Shown here piece after piece: positions 34,406-46,029 of a stretch of DNA of 64,000 nt; position 1 is the first letter of the stretch, and each line of letters begins with the position of its first letter. The stretch is from Gnetum montanum. Lineage: Eukaryota; Streptophyta; Gnetopsida; Gnetales; Gnetaceae. The DNA lies in NCBI GenBank assembly GCA_015680685.1, contig MNCI01026525.1, forward strand, positions 230,181 to 294,180, in the 5' to 3' direction. Position numbers and translations under genes: made by a program. Below the pieces are notes generated by a model that worked only from the letters and a program-made list of their open reading frames with translations, did no database searches and was not told the DNA's origin.

Positions 34406-35530
34406 ATAAACATAGAATTTAAAAGTGCAAATTTAGAAAGCCCAAAAATTAGTAATCTTTCAAATTTTGTAGGACTTCGTCAAATGCAATTATAGAGCTT
34501 CCCAAACATAAACATGATTGTTATGATTGTAAAGGAATGCATTAATTACTAACACTTGCAATGTGAAGATTTCAATTTTAACTCAAAATTGTTTTATCAT
34601 TTTAATGACAATTTCTTTCTACATGAAAATGGTATAATGTTGAATGAACATCTAGCCTACCCATAAGAATGAAGCAGATGTTTCCTAGAACTAATTATGA
34701 TATTAAATTATCCATGAAGTTGAGTAGTGGATTGAAAGAAGATCTTTTATTGATCATGGAGTTATCATCCTACAAAGCCTATAGTAAATGCTCATGTTTA
34801 TTTAGGGAAAATAAAAACCTTAGAATGGATCAGTCTTATGCAAAAGGTTTCACCCCCAACTCTACAAAGCCCAAGCCACAAATACAAGGATTTATGAGAA
34901 ATCTTGTATAAAGAAAATTAATTGGTAAATGTACATGCTACCTAAACGATGACGCTAAATGGAATTATTTCTTAACATTGATCATGACTATTTACAAAGT
35001 TCAAAACATAAATAGTATATTGAAGAAAGCTTACACGATACACATTTGTGACAATGGAAAAATTACAACACATCATAAAAATTTGATCAACCATAGTTGG
35101 AGAAGAACAAGCATATCATGGGCTACTCTATTGACATGCAAAGGTGACCTAGTTGAGTGTGCTTTTCAAGTTAAATAATAATATAAAATCCTTAAAAGTA
35201 AACATTAATCCATCCTCTACTTTTGTTTTTAGCATTAAAAGTGAATAATTAAATGAAGGTGCAAACTTGGTTTTTGTAAAATAAAACAACAATTCACACA
35301 TGTGAAGCATTGGTACCAATGTGCATTCTTCCATTACAAGATCAAGAAAATCCTTCACATCACCAATATTACAGATAGTAAGTATCCACATGCTAAAAAC
35401 AAATTAATTGTACAAATAAGTATAAAGAAGAATCATTAGGGCACGATATCGTGATTTCTCTTGTAGACAAAGGTTAATTGTTTTATTTCTAAAGACTCAC
35501 CTAGAATCATTAAACAGAAGAAAATGTTGA
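34406..35530. other. Unassigned AT-rich region right of element C
   Basis: No recognisable gene, LTR terminus or repeat. Several 60-80 codon frames on both strands have no domain I know. This is likely host intergenic DNA 3' of the kinase pseudogene. Confidence 0.5.
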
Positions 35531-36525
35531 ACTTTCAGCTATTAGCCTTTTGAAGTGCAAAGGGGGTTGTGATTCCACAATACTAATGCATTCCTCCAAG
35601 TTTCTTGGCAATGTCCTTTGATTCTGGAGATTCAAAGGATATACTAATTGTAGAAATAGCTCAACTTCTTTCATAGTAGGCCTCATGGAGGCATTCTAAC
35701 AAGTGCATCTTAAACCTATGATTAAAATGCTTTCCACTGCTAACATTTCAACATCTTTATCCATCTCAATTCCACCCCTATCTTGGTCTGCTGTCTTTAT
35801 TATATCTTTAATTGTTTCTCCTATTTCATTCCTTGATTTTCCTTTCAAGGCCCTAGATATCCACAATGGTAATGTGACATCTCCAAAAAAACATTTCATT
35901 TGTGGGCTTCAATCTTGTGATCACTTCCAAAGTAACAACGCCAAAGCTATATACATCACCTTTGATAGAAACTCTTTGTCTAATCCCATACTTTGAAAAT
36001 ATCATTACTTAAAATTTAGCACTATCATCAACCAAAAAATATAGATGTTCTTAAAAAGATAAAAATAAAATGCACATACCTGGGGCAATATAACCAATAG
36101 AACCTTTCACAACAAGAGAAGATGATGGTGTTGAACCATCAAAGTCTCCAATGAGGCGAGATATTCCAAAATCANTACATTCTTTGGTTTGATGTCACAG
36201 TGGATGACCTGAAAATCACAATCATGATGCAAATAGGCAAGTCCCCTTCCTAACTTTGTGAGTATTTTCACTCTCATTGCCAACTTCAATGGGGTCAACT
36301 AACCATCTTCTGTGCTATGAAGAAGAGAATGGAGATTGCCATTAGTCAGGAAAGGCATAACCAGAGCTTTTAATTCATCAGACCATACCACAGTAATAAT
36401 ATTCAAAATGTTGTGATGCTTTACTTTCCTCAAAGCACTACATTCCTTTTTGAAGTTATTCACAGTTCTATGTTGCTCTGCAGAAGAGAAACATTTTACA
36501 GCAACTACCATGTCCCAGCTTCAGA
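35530..36525 (-). pseudogene. LRR receptor-like kinase pseudogene (kinase domain)
   Basis: Minus strand. VYKGV then VVAVKCFSSAEQHRTVNNF (36511 down) gives the invariant Lys; KKECSALRKVKHHNIL is the alpha-C helix; LGRGLAYLHHDCDF and VIHCDIKPKN (36298-36175) form the catalytic loop, with C before D, the non-RD type common in pattern-recognition receptors such as the Xa21/EFR class (family knowledge). About 8 residues and an ambiguous base follow, then DFGISRLIG and SIGYIAP, a candidate splice donor AG|GTATGT at 36080, an intron to about 35997, and exon 2 with YGIRQRVSIKGDVYSFGVV (35990-35930). A frameshift near 35890 precedes the C-lobe end MRPTMKEVELFLQ. The LRR ectodomain is missing upstream. 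Broken by deletion, frameshift and truncation. Confidence 0.87.
35661..35842 (-). repeat. Left arm of kinase inverted repeat
   Basis: Pairs with 36607-36769 on the other strand; the arms are separated by about 765 bp. The right arm lacks about 20 bp near its centre-right. Confidence 0.8.
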
Positions 36526-36540
36526 CACCCTTGTAAACCA

Positions 36541-36850
36541 TTCCATGGCTGCCTCTCCAACTTATCATTCCTGCAGGAACTTGACATTGGCAATAACTCT
36601 TTCTCTGGAAAATCAAGGAATGAAAGAGGAGAAACAATTAAAGATATAATAAAGACAGCAGACCAAGATGGAGATGGAATTGAGATGGATAAAGATGTTG
36701 AAATGTTAGCAGTGGAGAGCAGGCTAAAGATACACCTCTCAGAATGAGGCCTACTATGAAAGAAGTTGATCTTTTTCTACAAACAAAGAAGAAGAAGGAG
36801 AAAGAAGGAGCAGTAGAGGAGGAGGCCATTGTGATGCTGCAGACGTACGA
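36541..36850 (+). pseudogene. Inverted fragment: one LRR fused to a duplicate kinase C-terminus
   Basis: Plus strand: LSNLSFLQELDIGNNSFSG, one typical plant LRR, runs straight into KSRNERGETIKDIIKTADQ, MLAVESRLKI, a frameshift, and MRPTMKEVDLFLQ, ending in a lysine/glutamate-rich tail. The kinase part duplicates 35661-35842 in opposite orientation at about 90% identity by eye. The middle of the kinase is absent, so this is a rearranged copy. Confidence 0.8.
36607..36769 (+). repeat. Right arm of kinase inverted repeat
   Basis: Starts GGAAAATCAAGGAATGAAAG, matching the reverse complement of the left arm end near 35842; ends at CTATGAAAGAAGTTGA. Confidence 0.8.
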
Positions 36851-36914
36851 GAATGAAGGAGGGTGTAGTAATAACGTCGGTTTCTGTTCAGCTTTAATGA
36901 AGTGTTGGCCGGGC

Positions 36915-37560
36915 TTTAATGTCGTGTTAGACGGACATCCGAGTTCTGTATTCGTTATGAAAAGTGGTCAACATAACGCGTCTTCCTTAATTTTTTAGAT
37001 AAAATTGAAAAGGTAGACCCGGAAAAGTATATGCGTTTTCAATTTAAAGTATCTGCAATAGCAATAGTTTAGTGCAGTCCATTATTGCTGTGTTGAACGG
37101 AAATCTGATTTATGCATTGCGTATGAAAAGTGGTCAATCCAGTTGAACTTTCTGAACGAAATTAAGGAGACGAAGAAGCAGAAGCTTCATTAGGGAATGT
37201 ATAGGCACTGCTAATTCTACATTCAATTGATTCCCACTGCAGAATGAGATGCGACGCTACGGAGTCAAGTCAAGAAAATCATTGAACGCACTTCTCCCTG
37301 AGGTAACTTTTGGGTAGTCGTCAATTTTTTATTATTACAAGACTATTATTTATGTTCAAATTCAATGCCGTGTTAGACGGAAATCTGATTTTTTTAAGTG
37401 GCTAGCCCAACGTGTTTTCCCTGAACAAAAATAAAGACAAAGAAGCTTGACCAGGAAAAGTATATGCGTTTTTTTTATTCAAAGCATCTACCACAGAGTC
37501 CAGTCTATTCCATTCCAATGAATTATTTACCCATTTGATATCCATGGATGGGTTAACACA
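36915..37560. repeat. Diverged direct repeats upstream of the kinase pseudogene
   Basis: GTGTTAGACGGACATC (about 36931), GTGTTGAACGGAAATCTGAT (about 37091) and GTGTTAGACGGAAATCTGAT (about 37371) mark three partial copies. GGAAAAGTATATGCGTTTT also recurs (about 37020 and 37454), as does TATGAAAAGTGGTCAA (36956 and 37127). The longest period is about 435 bp. No coding function seen. Confidence 0.7.
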
Positions 37561-37599
37561 AAGGTAATATTGTGCGGCAAATTTCCGCAATTCCATACA

Positions 37600-38820
37600 T
37601 TTTCGGAATCCGACATGACGTTATGTTCAACCCGGGTACCTCAACGCTTTCTTGATAAAAAGTATGAATAAAATTATGGTGTACATAATCTATTATAGCA
37701 TAATTTGTATAATGGATATAATAGCCTTTTTTTAGCCTTTTTTTTTTTAAAGGAAACTCTGTGCTTTGCGAATGGCAAAACCAGGTGAAAGTACAGTTTT
37801 ATACTATCAAACAGTAATTTACACCTAGTATTAAATTTTCTTCACATTGGATTTAATTTAATTTTAATGAATTTAATTTAATTTTAATGAAGGTGTAAAT
37901 GGATTATGCAAATGTTTTACTATGATTATGTATTTTAAAGGCTAATGAGAGAATACTTAAAACTGAACGGGTCCAAATATTGTTAATTCTATTTTCATTT
38001 AAAAGAAATTGCAAAAATTGAACTATGTTAAGTGGATGTATATATATAGATTTATTTTTTGGATAGAGTTGATGCAAAGTATATCCTATGCATTGTCTAT
38101 AGTATTATTTTGCAAACAACTATCATTTTCTATTACAAAATTTTATTTTTAAATGTTCGCAGGTGTAGCCAAAGAAGTTTTACAAACAAAAGAAAAATTC
38201 TTAGCAAGTGAAATTCCCAAATAAAGATTTGAACATGCAAACATAAAATAAAGAGAACTCATTGAAATTGATCAAATGGAAACATATTGGACAATGGACA
38301 TTAGTATGTCCTTGGTTTTTACACCAAAATTTATCCAAGTGTGTCCTTCTCAAGTAGGTTCTATCCTTTATGTCCCTAAAAAATTGATCGTTAATCATCC
38401 ATTTGCATCTAAATGAATTAATGATGATGATATATTATTTCCAATAATTTCATATTAGCTTCTCCCTTTAGGGTACTTGAGATAGCATATGATGAAGTGA
38501 ACATAGAATAAGTGAAATGAATGCATGGAAAGAAATGACAGGGATAGAACCTCTCTCCTCTTGCACATAGGACATATTACCATGTGAAATCACAAGATAA
38601 TTTCAATGCATAGCATGTTTACCCTTTTCACAAGTCTAAGGTCAAGTTGTACCTCTTGCCAATACTACTTCATTGCATCCACCTAATTCCACCTTCATCT
38701 AGTCAATCATCATTAAAACAAACTTTTCCACTTGCTTTTTAAATAGCACCATCAAATTGATAGTTACTTTTAAGTCATATGTTAGAGGTTTGGATATCAA
38801 ATTAGTTGGCACCAAGATTT
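37600..38820. other. Unassigned AT-rich region
   Basis: Contains an exact short duplication near 37855-37890 (AATTTAATTTAATTTTAATG twice) and poly-T runs. No gene or LTR terminus recognised. Confidence 0.5.
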
Positions 38821-39000
38821 CTTGGCCTCTCTAAGGTCTTGAGAAGAGTTGAAGTACTAGCATATCAAATTAGTTTACCTATATAGTTATTGAAGATTCA
38901 TGATGTGTTTCATGTGTCAATGTTGAGAAAGTATGTTTCAAATCCAAGGCACATGATAAAGATGGACTTTGCAATAGAACCAATGAGGCTATTAGGATTT
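38820..39000 (+). pseudogene. Integrase C-terminal fragment of a chromovirus-like element
   Basis: Reading with one stop: VLRRVEVLAYQISLP, then IHDVFHVSMLRKYVSNPRHM. This is the highly conserved end of plant Ty3/gypsy chromovirus integrase ('HDVFHVSMLRKY'). It stops abruptly and joins Athila-like gag sequence at about 39000, so it is a chimeric junction. Confidence 0.85.
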
Positions 39001-39480
39001 ATGTTGACAGGAGATTGTAAGAACATAAAGCAAATAAAATCTAGAGGTTGATTGATAAGTGTTCAAAGAGGAAGGAGAATTTCAAAAGAGGGATGGTACA
39101 TAAGAATATAATAGGAATCTAACTCTTCACAAGGAGATCCATATTTATGAGCTAGAAAAAGAGGCATCACTAGAAGAAGTGGTCGAATAGAAAACCTTGT
39201 TGATTCAAAAATCTCACTGAAGTTTTAGCCAGGGTTGACAAGACATGAGACTCTGTAGATGAATAATTTCAATTTACATTAAAGATAATGAAGGAAAAAG
39301 TGTAGCAAGAAAAAGCCAAATAGTAGGAAAAGAAAATTAAGAAGAAAGCAAGCAAAGACTTGTACAAGCATAAAGGGAAAACGATTGCAATACAAGAGGT
39401 TACAAAATTTGATTTAGAAGAAGCCATCACTATTAGACATGCACCAAATGTTAATAATTAATTAATTATTCTCAAACTTT
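39001..39480 (+). pseudogene. gag fragment of Athila-like element G
   Basis: Nucleotide-level similarity to C gag 29925-30300: GGATTTATG, GTTCAAAGAGGAAGG, the pattern GATCCATATTTATGA.., and a lysine-rich tail (GKTIAIQEV). Heavily decayed. It ends at the F insertion site. Confidence 0.65.
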
Positions 39481-39488
39481 TTAATGTT

Positions 39489-40070
39489 TGATGGGACGCG
39501 ATATCGCATGGGCCGCAATATCGCATCCCACGTGATATTGCATCGTCCCCTATGATATCGCCTACGTGATATCGCGGTGCGCCGCAAAATCTATGAATAA
39601 GAGGTGGCTCTCCCTTGTTTTCCATTCTAGGCTTAGACCGTAGTGAAACTCTGGTAGTTTGATCCCTCTAGAGATAGAATATTTTCCATGTGCCCGCACT
39701 AGGAACTCCAAAGTGAACAGATCTTTATTCGAGTAGACATTGTACCTGAACGCAAGTTTGTGTACAGCAATAAAGATGAACTTCTTGGATAAACCTTGCA
39801 GTGCATGGAATAGGCTAATTAGGAATTTATTTATTGTTATTTACTATTTTTCATTTACATGCTTTATTAGGAATTAAATCCTTCTNNNNNNNNNNNNNNN
39901 NNNNNNNNNNNNNNNNNNNNNNNNNNNNNNNNNNNNNNNNNNNNNNNNNNNNNNNNNNNNNNNNNNNNNNNNNNNNNNNNNNNNNNNNNNNNNNNNNNNN
40001 NNNNNNNNTGTAGGCACTTAGTATGCTCATATTCGTATGGTTGAGTGTAGGGGTACCTCACCACTCATCA
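39489..40070 (+). mobile_element. Solo LTR F (element E subfamily) with assembly gap
   Basis: Perfect TSD ATGTT (39484-39488 and 40071-40075). Starts TGATGGGACGCGATATCGC, ends CCTCACCACTCATCA: the same subfamily as element E but on the plus strand. A TATA is expected near 39592 (ATGAATAAGAGG aligns with the E box). 123 Ns lie at 39886-40008. The 459 known bases against about 807 in E suggest the true gap is nearer 350 bp. Confidence 0.9.
39886..40008. other. Assembly gap (123 N)
   Basis: Run of N inside solo LTR F. The frame spanning it is an artefact. Confidence 0.99.
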
Positions 40071-40075
40071 ATGTT

Positions 40076-40558
40076 TATTTTCCAATTTTATTATTAAATG
40101 GTGATTTCTTCATGTGATGGCTTATCAGTCTCATGGTGGAGAACCATGATGTTGAAATGCAATGTCACTAGTAAGTGATTGAACTTGGTTTGGGATCCTA
40201 ATAGACAGGTATGATGGTCATTCTAATCATGTATAACATACACAAGCTATTATGACCATGGTAAGATACCTCACATTCCAATTCTCTAATCCTTCTTATT
40301 CTATTTCACCTTACTAGCATGTTAATATTATGAATTATATGGTCTTGTATAACATAGTGCAAGATTTTAACCATTGTGGTTGTGCATGTTGGAACAAAGA
40401 TATGATCCACATTTAACTTTTAGGATGCCCATGAATACCTATAGAAGTGGTTATACAAGGGCATTACGAACATGAGTCCACTTTAGGGAGGATCGACTTG
40501 TATAACTATTAGGAATCATGATTACTATCAAATCTTACACTCTCTAAAGCATCATGAT
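40076..40558 (+). mobile_element. Element G, 3' noncoding region (left of D)
   Basis: Aligns with 32215-32600 of element C (shared GGAACAAAGA, TTAACTTYTARGATGCCCAT and GTGGTTATRCAAGGGCATTA). Interrupted by element D at 40558; ATGAT at 40554-40558 is the TSD. Confidence 0.75.
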
Positions 40559-41443
40559 TAATGAGGGGAAAGGTACCCTTATGCCCAACCATACGAATCA
40601 CAAGCATTCACACATGATCTAGTCAAATTCCATGGATGGGACTAGTTGTGGCATCTAGATTGTTATACTTTGATTGTAGTTCATTGTCTTCTCACTTGGA
40701 CTAGTGGTAGCTTATCACGTATGGCTTAGTCCAAAGTGAGGCATGTGATGTTGTTCCTAATTCTATGCTACTCCTGATGATAATAAAAAGGTAAACTAAT
40801 TAAACTAATGAATAATGGAAAGTAAAATCTAACTAGCCTATGTGCAATGAGTATCCATCCTTAATTGTTTGTATACATCTTGGACTTTCTAAGACTACTT
40901 CTGGGATGGCCAAGTGTATGTCACTGGGTGTACCAAATAATATACTTCTACGTTACCATGTACTTCCACTTAAATGCTTGTGGTTAAGGTGTACACATTC
41001 TACTTAATAATATGAATAGTAAATAGGAATAAAGGAAAACATTTAACTAAATAAAGCAGTAAATAATTAACAATTAAAAGCAATAATAATATAAGTGGAT
41101 GCTGCAATGATGGAAGTAATCTCAATCTTTATTATCAATCATGTAATGTGTCTAAGTACATCACACTCGAACAAAGGTGTTGTACGATTACAAACATCAC
41201 ACTGTGGGCATGCATTAGAAATAACAGACTTTAAAGAAAAGAAACTAAAAAATAGCTTGAAAACTGACTCAAAATAGAAGCCCAAGCATTGTATTTATAG
41301 GCCAAAGTATATACCCTCACATTGGGTACCCGACATCACATCTAGGCCTCAATGTCGTGTACCTGACATCGAAGTAGATAGAAAATAATGATTCATCAAA
41401 TGTTAAGGCTCTGATGTCAAGACAAGAAAAAGATGACTCATCA
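40559..41443 (-). repeat. 3' LTR of element D
   Basis: 885 bp. Left terminus TAATGAGG (TGATGAG with G-to-A), right terminus GACTCATCA. Minus-strand TATA at 41291-41301. U3 carries TGACATCG / TGATGTC repeats. Confidence 0.88.
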
Positions 41444-41463
41444 TACCCCCACAACTAAATGAA
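41444..41463 (-). other. Polypurine tract of element D
   Basis: Minus strand CATTTAGTTGTGGGGGTA abuts the LTR. Confidence 0.8.
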
Positions 41464-43435
41464 AACTTGTCCTCGAGTTAAACAAAATAAGGAACAATAA
41501 GTTTCTTACAAAATATTGGGTAGGCATGGGATTATTGACTAACATACAAACTAATGTTGGTGGAATAGACAGATGCTAAGTGCCCAAGTGTACAGAATTA
41601 CAAGCTTTACAAAATTGGATGTTCATGATAAAAGAAGTGAACACCCTAGAAAAAAAATTAACATCCAACACCTCTTGGTAGCCAAAGAGAGAGATAGAAG
41701 ATCCAACAATCATAAATGGTCCTCGTCACAAGGTGTTGTTTCATTATTCTTTGGGAAGATACTCTTGCTTCCAATCCATACTTCCCACTACAATCACAAC
41801 AGAATCATGAATTAGTATGTAAGTTATAACACATAGCTATTAAGTACCTTGTCTCTTCAATGGCTACATTTGGCTAGGTTGTGATTATGATAGATTGATT
41901 CCTTTAGTAGTGTTAGCGGGAAGGCTGACAAATAGGGAAAAATAAATAAGCAATCCATTAAATTTGAAAAATTTTTACACAAGGAAATAATTGAGGAGGG
42001 TGTAATAATTCACAATAATGAAAAGGAAACTTTATTAAAAAATGTTGTAAAGATGTGCACAGTTGGATGTCATTGATGGGGTAAACAAAAAGATTTGATT
42101 GTAAAAGTGTCTAAGGGTAAAGAACCTAACTAATCCAACCAAAAGATATGCAAGTGGATCCTTCCCAAAGTAAGCACAGGCCTTTTATGCCCTTGCATAA
42201 CTTTAAACAAAAGAGTCCATGGGCTCCATGGATGAATAATGGTTATAGAAGGTTAAGTATAAAAACCTGAAAGAAACTAACTAAGAATTTCAACACATCA
42301 AACTAAGACATGAAATCAAGAACATGAAACTAGTACTGACGTGAGACATGGAAAGCATAGATGGATGAGAGAGAGTGGAATGGAGTTCCTAATTAAGTTC
42401 ACATAAAATCCCTTTTGGATTTTGTGGTTAAATGACTTGATAGAATCCATCCTTAGTGTACACCAAAACCATCCATGTTCAATGACTTTGCATGAACATT
42501 TTAAGACTAGTCCATTCCTTGAGACACAAGAGTGCTCCCATAGAACAACCACCATTCCTTATTAGAGAAGAAAAGAAAAGTAGGAAGTGAGAAAGGGCCT
42601 TATTTAGAGGGGACCTTTAGGCATGCGTACATATCTTTCTATTCCCATAACTAGTGCTTGTAGCTTGTTTATTTTTTCTAAGGGATGTGCTTTGAATTTC
42701 CATCATTTTTTCTATTTTTGAAATGGAAATCACACCATGCAAAGACACATGCATTTATTTTGTTCAAGGGATGTGCTTTGAATCCTCATTATTTTTTGTT
42801 TTTTTATGAGAACCACACTAAGCAAGGACTTATTCAGCTTCCTTTCATTAGTCAACATGAAACGGTAAGAAATCCATGAAAACACACGTGTACCTAGGCA
42901 AATAGAAAAGCACAAAGAATACTGAATCCCCTTGAAGCCATACTTTTTTCAAACCTTTGAATCCTTTCAAATTTTGAAAACTACCAAAGTCACAAATTTG
43001 TTAAAGTTTTATTAATGAAAAAGGGACTACTTATTTTCAAAATAAGGGAAACCATAGAGTTTGTAGATGGGTGAATGTTGTGGACTCACTACCTATTTCA
43101 TGGAAAAGAAAACATGTCCTAATCATCCATAACAAAATTTAAAGTCAAAAACCAAACATCAAAAATCAAATAACAAAATAATACATACCACCATCAAGCA
43201 ATGCATTACCACTGTACTTGGCACTTATTAACAAAAAGTTAGAAAATCACACCAAAATAAAAGAAAATATAAAAGAAAGTGTAAAATATTTAAGAAATAG
43301 TAAATGTACTAACAATGGTGTAAAAAATTAGAAAAGATTAATAACATGAAAACAAGAAGAATGTAAAATGTGTAAAACAAAAAGTTGTAAAACAAAAAGA
43401 TGAAAAAAAACTTAAGAATCCTGAAGACTAGAATG
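41464..43435 (-). other. 3' noncoding region of element D
   Basis: Aligns through its length with 4321-6335 of A, including the TAAGGGATGTGCTTTGAATT landmark (about 42680 and again near 42766). No extra ORF at the position used in B. Confidence 0.75.
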
Positions 43436-43460
43436 GGGGATAACCCACATGACTAAATAG
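43436..43460 (-). other. Internal PPT-like motif of element D
   Basis: Minus strand ATTTAGTCATGTGGGTTATC, directly after gag, as in C. Confidence 0.5.
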
Positions 43461-43559
43461 TTGGCCATGATAAGGATTAAAAAGTGGATACTTGGGATCC
43501 ATGCATGTACGAAACATTGGTAATTTTTCATGGCTTAGCCATTGGCTATTTGTTGGTGG

Positions 43560-45990
43560 TGTAGTGGCTAGCTAGAAAAATCATCAGTCACACACTTGGT
43601 TGTTAAATGTATGATGGATCAAGACATGAGGTGTGTGAACATTATGGCTAGCTAGCCCATGATTGCATCCTTGATCATGATATGATATGCATGGATTTTT
43701 ATTGTCTCCCCACACTTGTAGATTCATTGGTTGGATTTGGGATTTGAGTACTAATGGATGGTGGCCCTTGTGTGGGCTCAAAGAATGATGGTGGTGAAAA
43801 GGAAGGTGGTGCACTAGATTGGCATTATGTTAGCTCAGATGATGTGTTGGTTCTATGAATGGTTTGCTTTGGCTTAGGACCTTTCCTCTAGAAGGAGCAT
43901 TTCCTATGTTACAATTGAGATCCACTAGTGTCAGCATGTCTATGCACATGTGCAGCACAGGTAGCATTTGTTTGTCAATATTGTGATGTGAAACCTTCCT
44001 ATGTCCTTGGTAGTGGCATATAATGAGGTGTATTATGAGAATATCGAGGGTAGGATGGATGGTAAGAGGTGTGAGGTGGTGATCCTTTACAGAATGTCAT
44101 GAATTGATGGTACTCAGGAGAGTGGTAGTGGCGATAAGAATTAGAGGATGTAGAACTAGTTGGAGGAATAGGGTGTTGGACATAGTATCCATGTGGTTTT
44201 GGTGGGTATGAAGGATATGGCTGATTTGGTGGTGGCCTCCCCCACGACTCTGGTTGTTGCCACTACAATTGATGACTGTGTTGAGGTTGACAATAAGTCT
44301 TCGTAGGATAGTACGATCAATTGTGGGACTATCTATAATTACCTCGTGTGAGAGGAAATCTCTCAGGCATGTGCTTTTTCACAAACTTCAAATTTAAGGC
44401 ACCTACCCAATACTCCTATAGATGCAACAAGATTGGTCAATGGCCCTTTAGATGATCATATATGCATAGGTTGAATCCATCATATTCATCTGTGGTTGAG
44501 TCTTTAGCCTCACTTTCATTAGTCATTTTTCCCTTTTGTTGAAAAGTGTTTCTTGGTTTTGTATCCTTTGTTTAGTGTGATCGCTTGGCTTATTTTGCAT
44601 GAGCCTCTCCTCAACCATCTCAACAAGAGTTGTGACATTTTCATATATCCATTTGTACATCCTATTAAACTTTACTTCTAATTCATCAATAGACTCCTAT
44701 ATCGGCAAGGTTTGTTGTGGGATCATCTTATTGGGATTAGTTTCATTTTCCTTACCATAGATCTAGACCTCCTTCAATTGAAGAGTTGGGTCCCATTGAT
44801 ATTTCTCAACATTCTCCCATTTGCATATCTCTCCTTATTCTTTTTCCACATGCTCTATTAGCTCTTTAATCTGATGGGCTTGGAGCTTGTATAATTGACT
44901 TGGGGTATACATCCCAAGGATCTCCCTTGTTTCATTACGAAGCCCATCTGATGTGGAAAAGTTGCCTTTCCTTAGAGAAACCATGGCTTGGACATCTATT
45001 TAGTAAGGCATAATATCTATATAAGGCCATGTCCAAGAGTTCATTTTGTTCTTTTTTCCACTTTGGATTTATCTCCTCAGTCTAGACACTCTTGCATAGG
45101 TTTGGTATTTCTCATTGAAAAGTTCTAGAATTGTAGCCATTGTCAGATTGAATTTGATCTCAACAATCTATACCACATTTGGGCTTTATTAATTAGTATA
45201 TTAGGAAAGAGCTTAAGATTTTTCCAACCACTTTCAATGTTTTAGAAAGCATAGGCATCTTGGAAGGCTTGTAAATGATGTTGCGAGTCTGAATCATAGC
45301 CTCCTACAAATTTAGGAATATTCTTCATATTAAGCTTAGGTAAACAAATATTCTTGCAATTCCTACAAGATATCTTTACTACCTTTGTGATATGCATTAG
45401 GCTCTTAGTGGCTAGCAAGGGTTCATCATTATTAAAAAAATTGTGAGGGAAATGCCTATCTCTATTCATTTGATCATGATGATGTTGTCTATGATCTTTC
45501 CCACGGATTTGATTTCAGTTTTTAGTCCTACCATTTAGTGGAGCTCTATCTCTATACCTACATTCATCTTTGTCAGAACTGGACATTGAAAGGAAAGAGG
45601 AATATGAGAAACTAGAAGAATTGCCATGGCTTCTATGGTGTTCTTCAGGATCCCTTGGTTTATCATTTCTGGGTTTTAAGGAGGTCTTAGGTCTTGAGGC
45701 CTCACCTAGTCTAGGACCTATGTCATCTTCTCCAAATTTGTCTACCTTAGATGAATGTAGTCTTTGAGTGTTGTTAGGATGGTCATGATCATAAGAAACC
45801 CCTACATAAGGTTGATCACTCCAATCTTCTTCATCATATATCTCATTATTTCTCCAATGAATGTGTTTACTATACAACACATAGTCACTTCCATGAGAGA
45901 GAAATTGTTCTTGATTTATGGTGTGTGTGAGATAAGAGTTTCTAAAAGATATATTGTTAATACCTTATAGATATCTTATATAATATAACT
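43560..45990 (-). pseudogene. gag of element D
   Basis: Minus strand. N-terminus open at 45880-45515 (EDWSDQPYVGVSYDH, EASRPKTSLKPRNDK, a serine-rich run, DECRYRDRAP), then 45469-45242 (DEPLLATKSLMHITKVV, NIPKFVGGYDSDSQHHLQAF). The capsid-like block continues with stops to about 44850, a C/H segment lies near 44460-44400, and a proline/tyrosine/histidine-rich tail runs to 43584. Near-parallel to C gag throughout. Several stops, so not functional as it stands. Confidence 0.85.
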
Positions 45991-46010
45991 AATCTAGATA
46001 ACTAGCACCA

Positions 46011-46028
46011 TCCTCGAAAAAACCACCA
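46011..46028 (-). other. Primer-binding site position of element D, degenerate
   Basis: Minus strand TGGTGGTTTTTTCGAGGA, next to the 5' LTR. It keeps the TGG start and CG-AGGA end of the tRNA-Asp-type site but little else. Confidence 0.45.
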
Positions 46029-46029
46029 A

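Noticed and set aside
34669-34911. 80-codon ORF right of element C
   Set aside because: No recognisable domain, and stops surround it in AT-rich sequence. Not enough to call a gene.
39867-40064. ORF spanning the N run
   Set aside because: Artefact of translating ambiguous bases.
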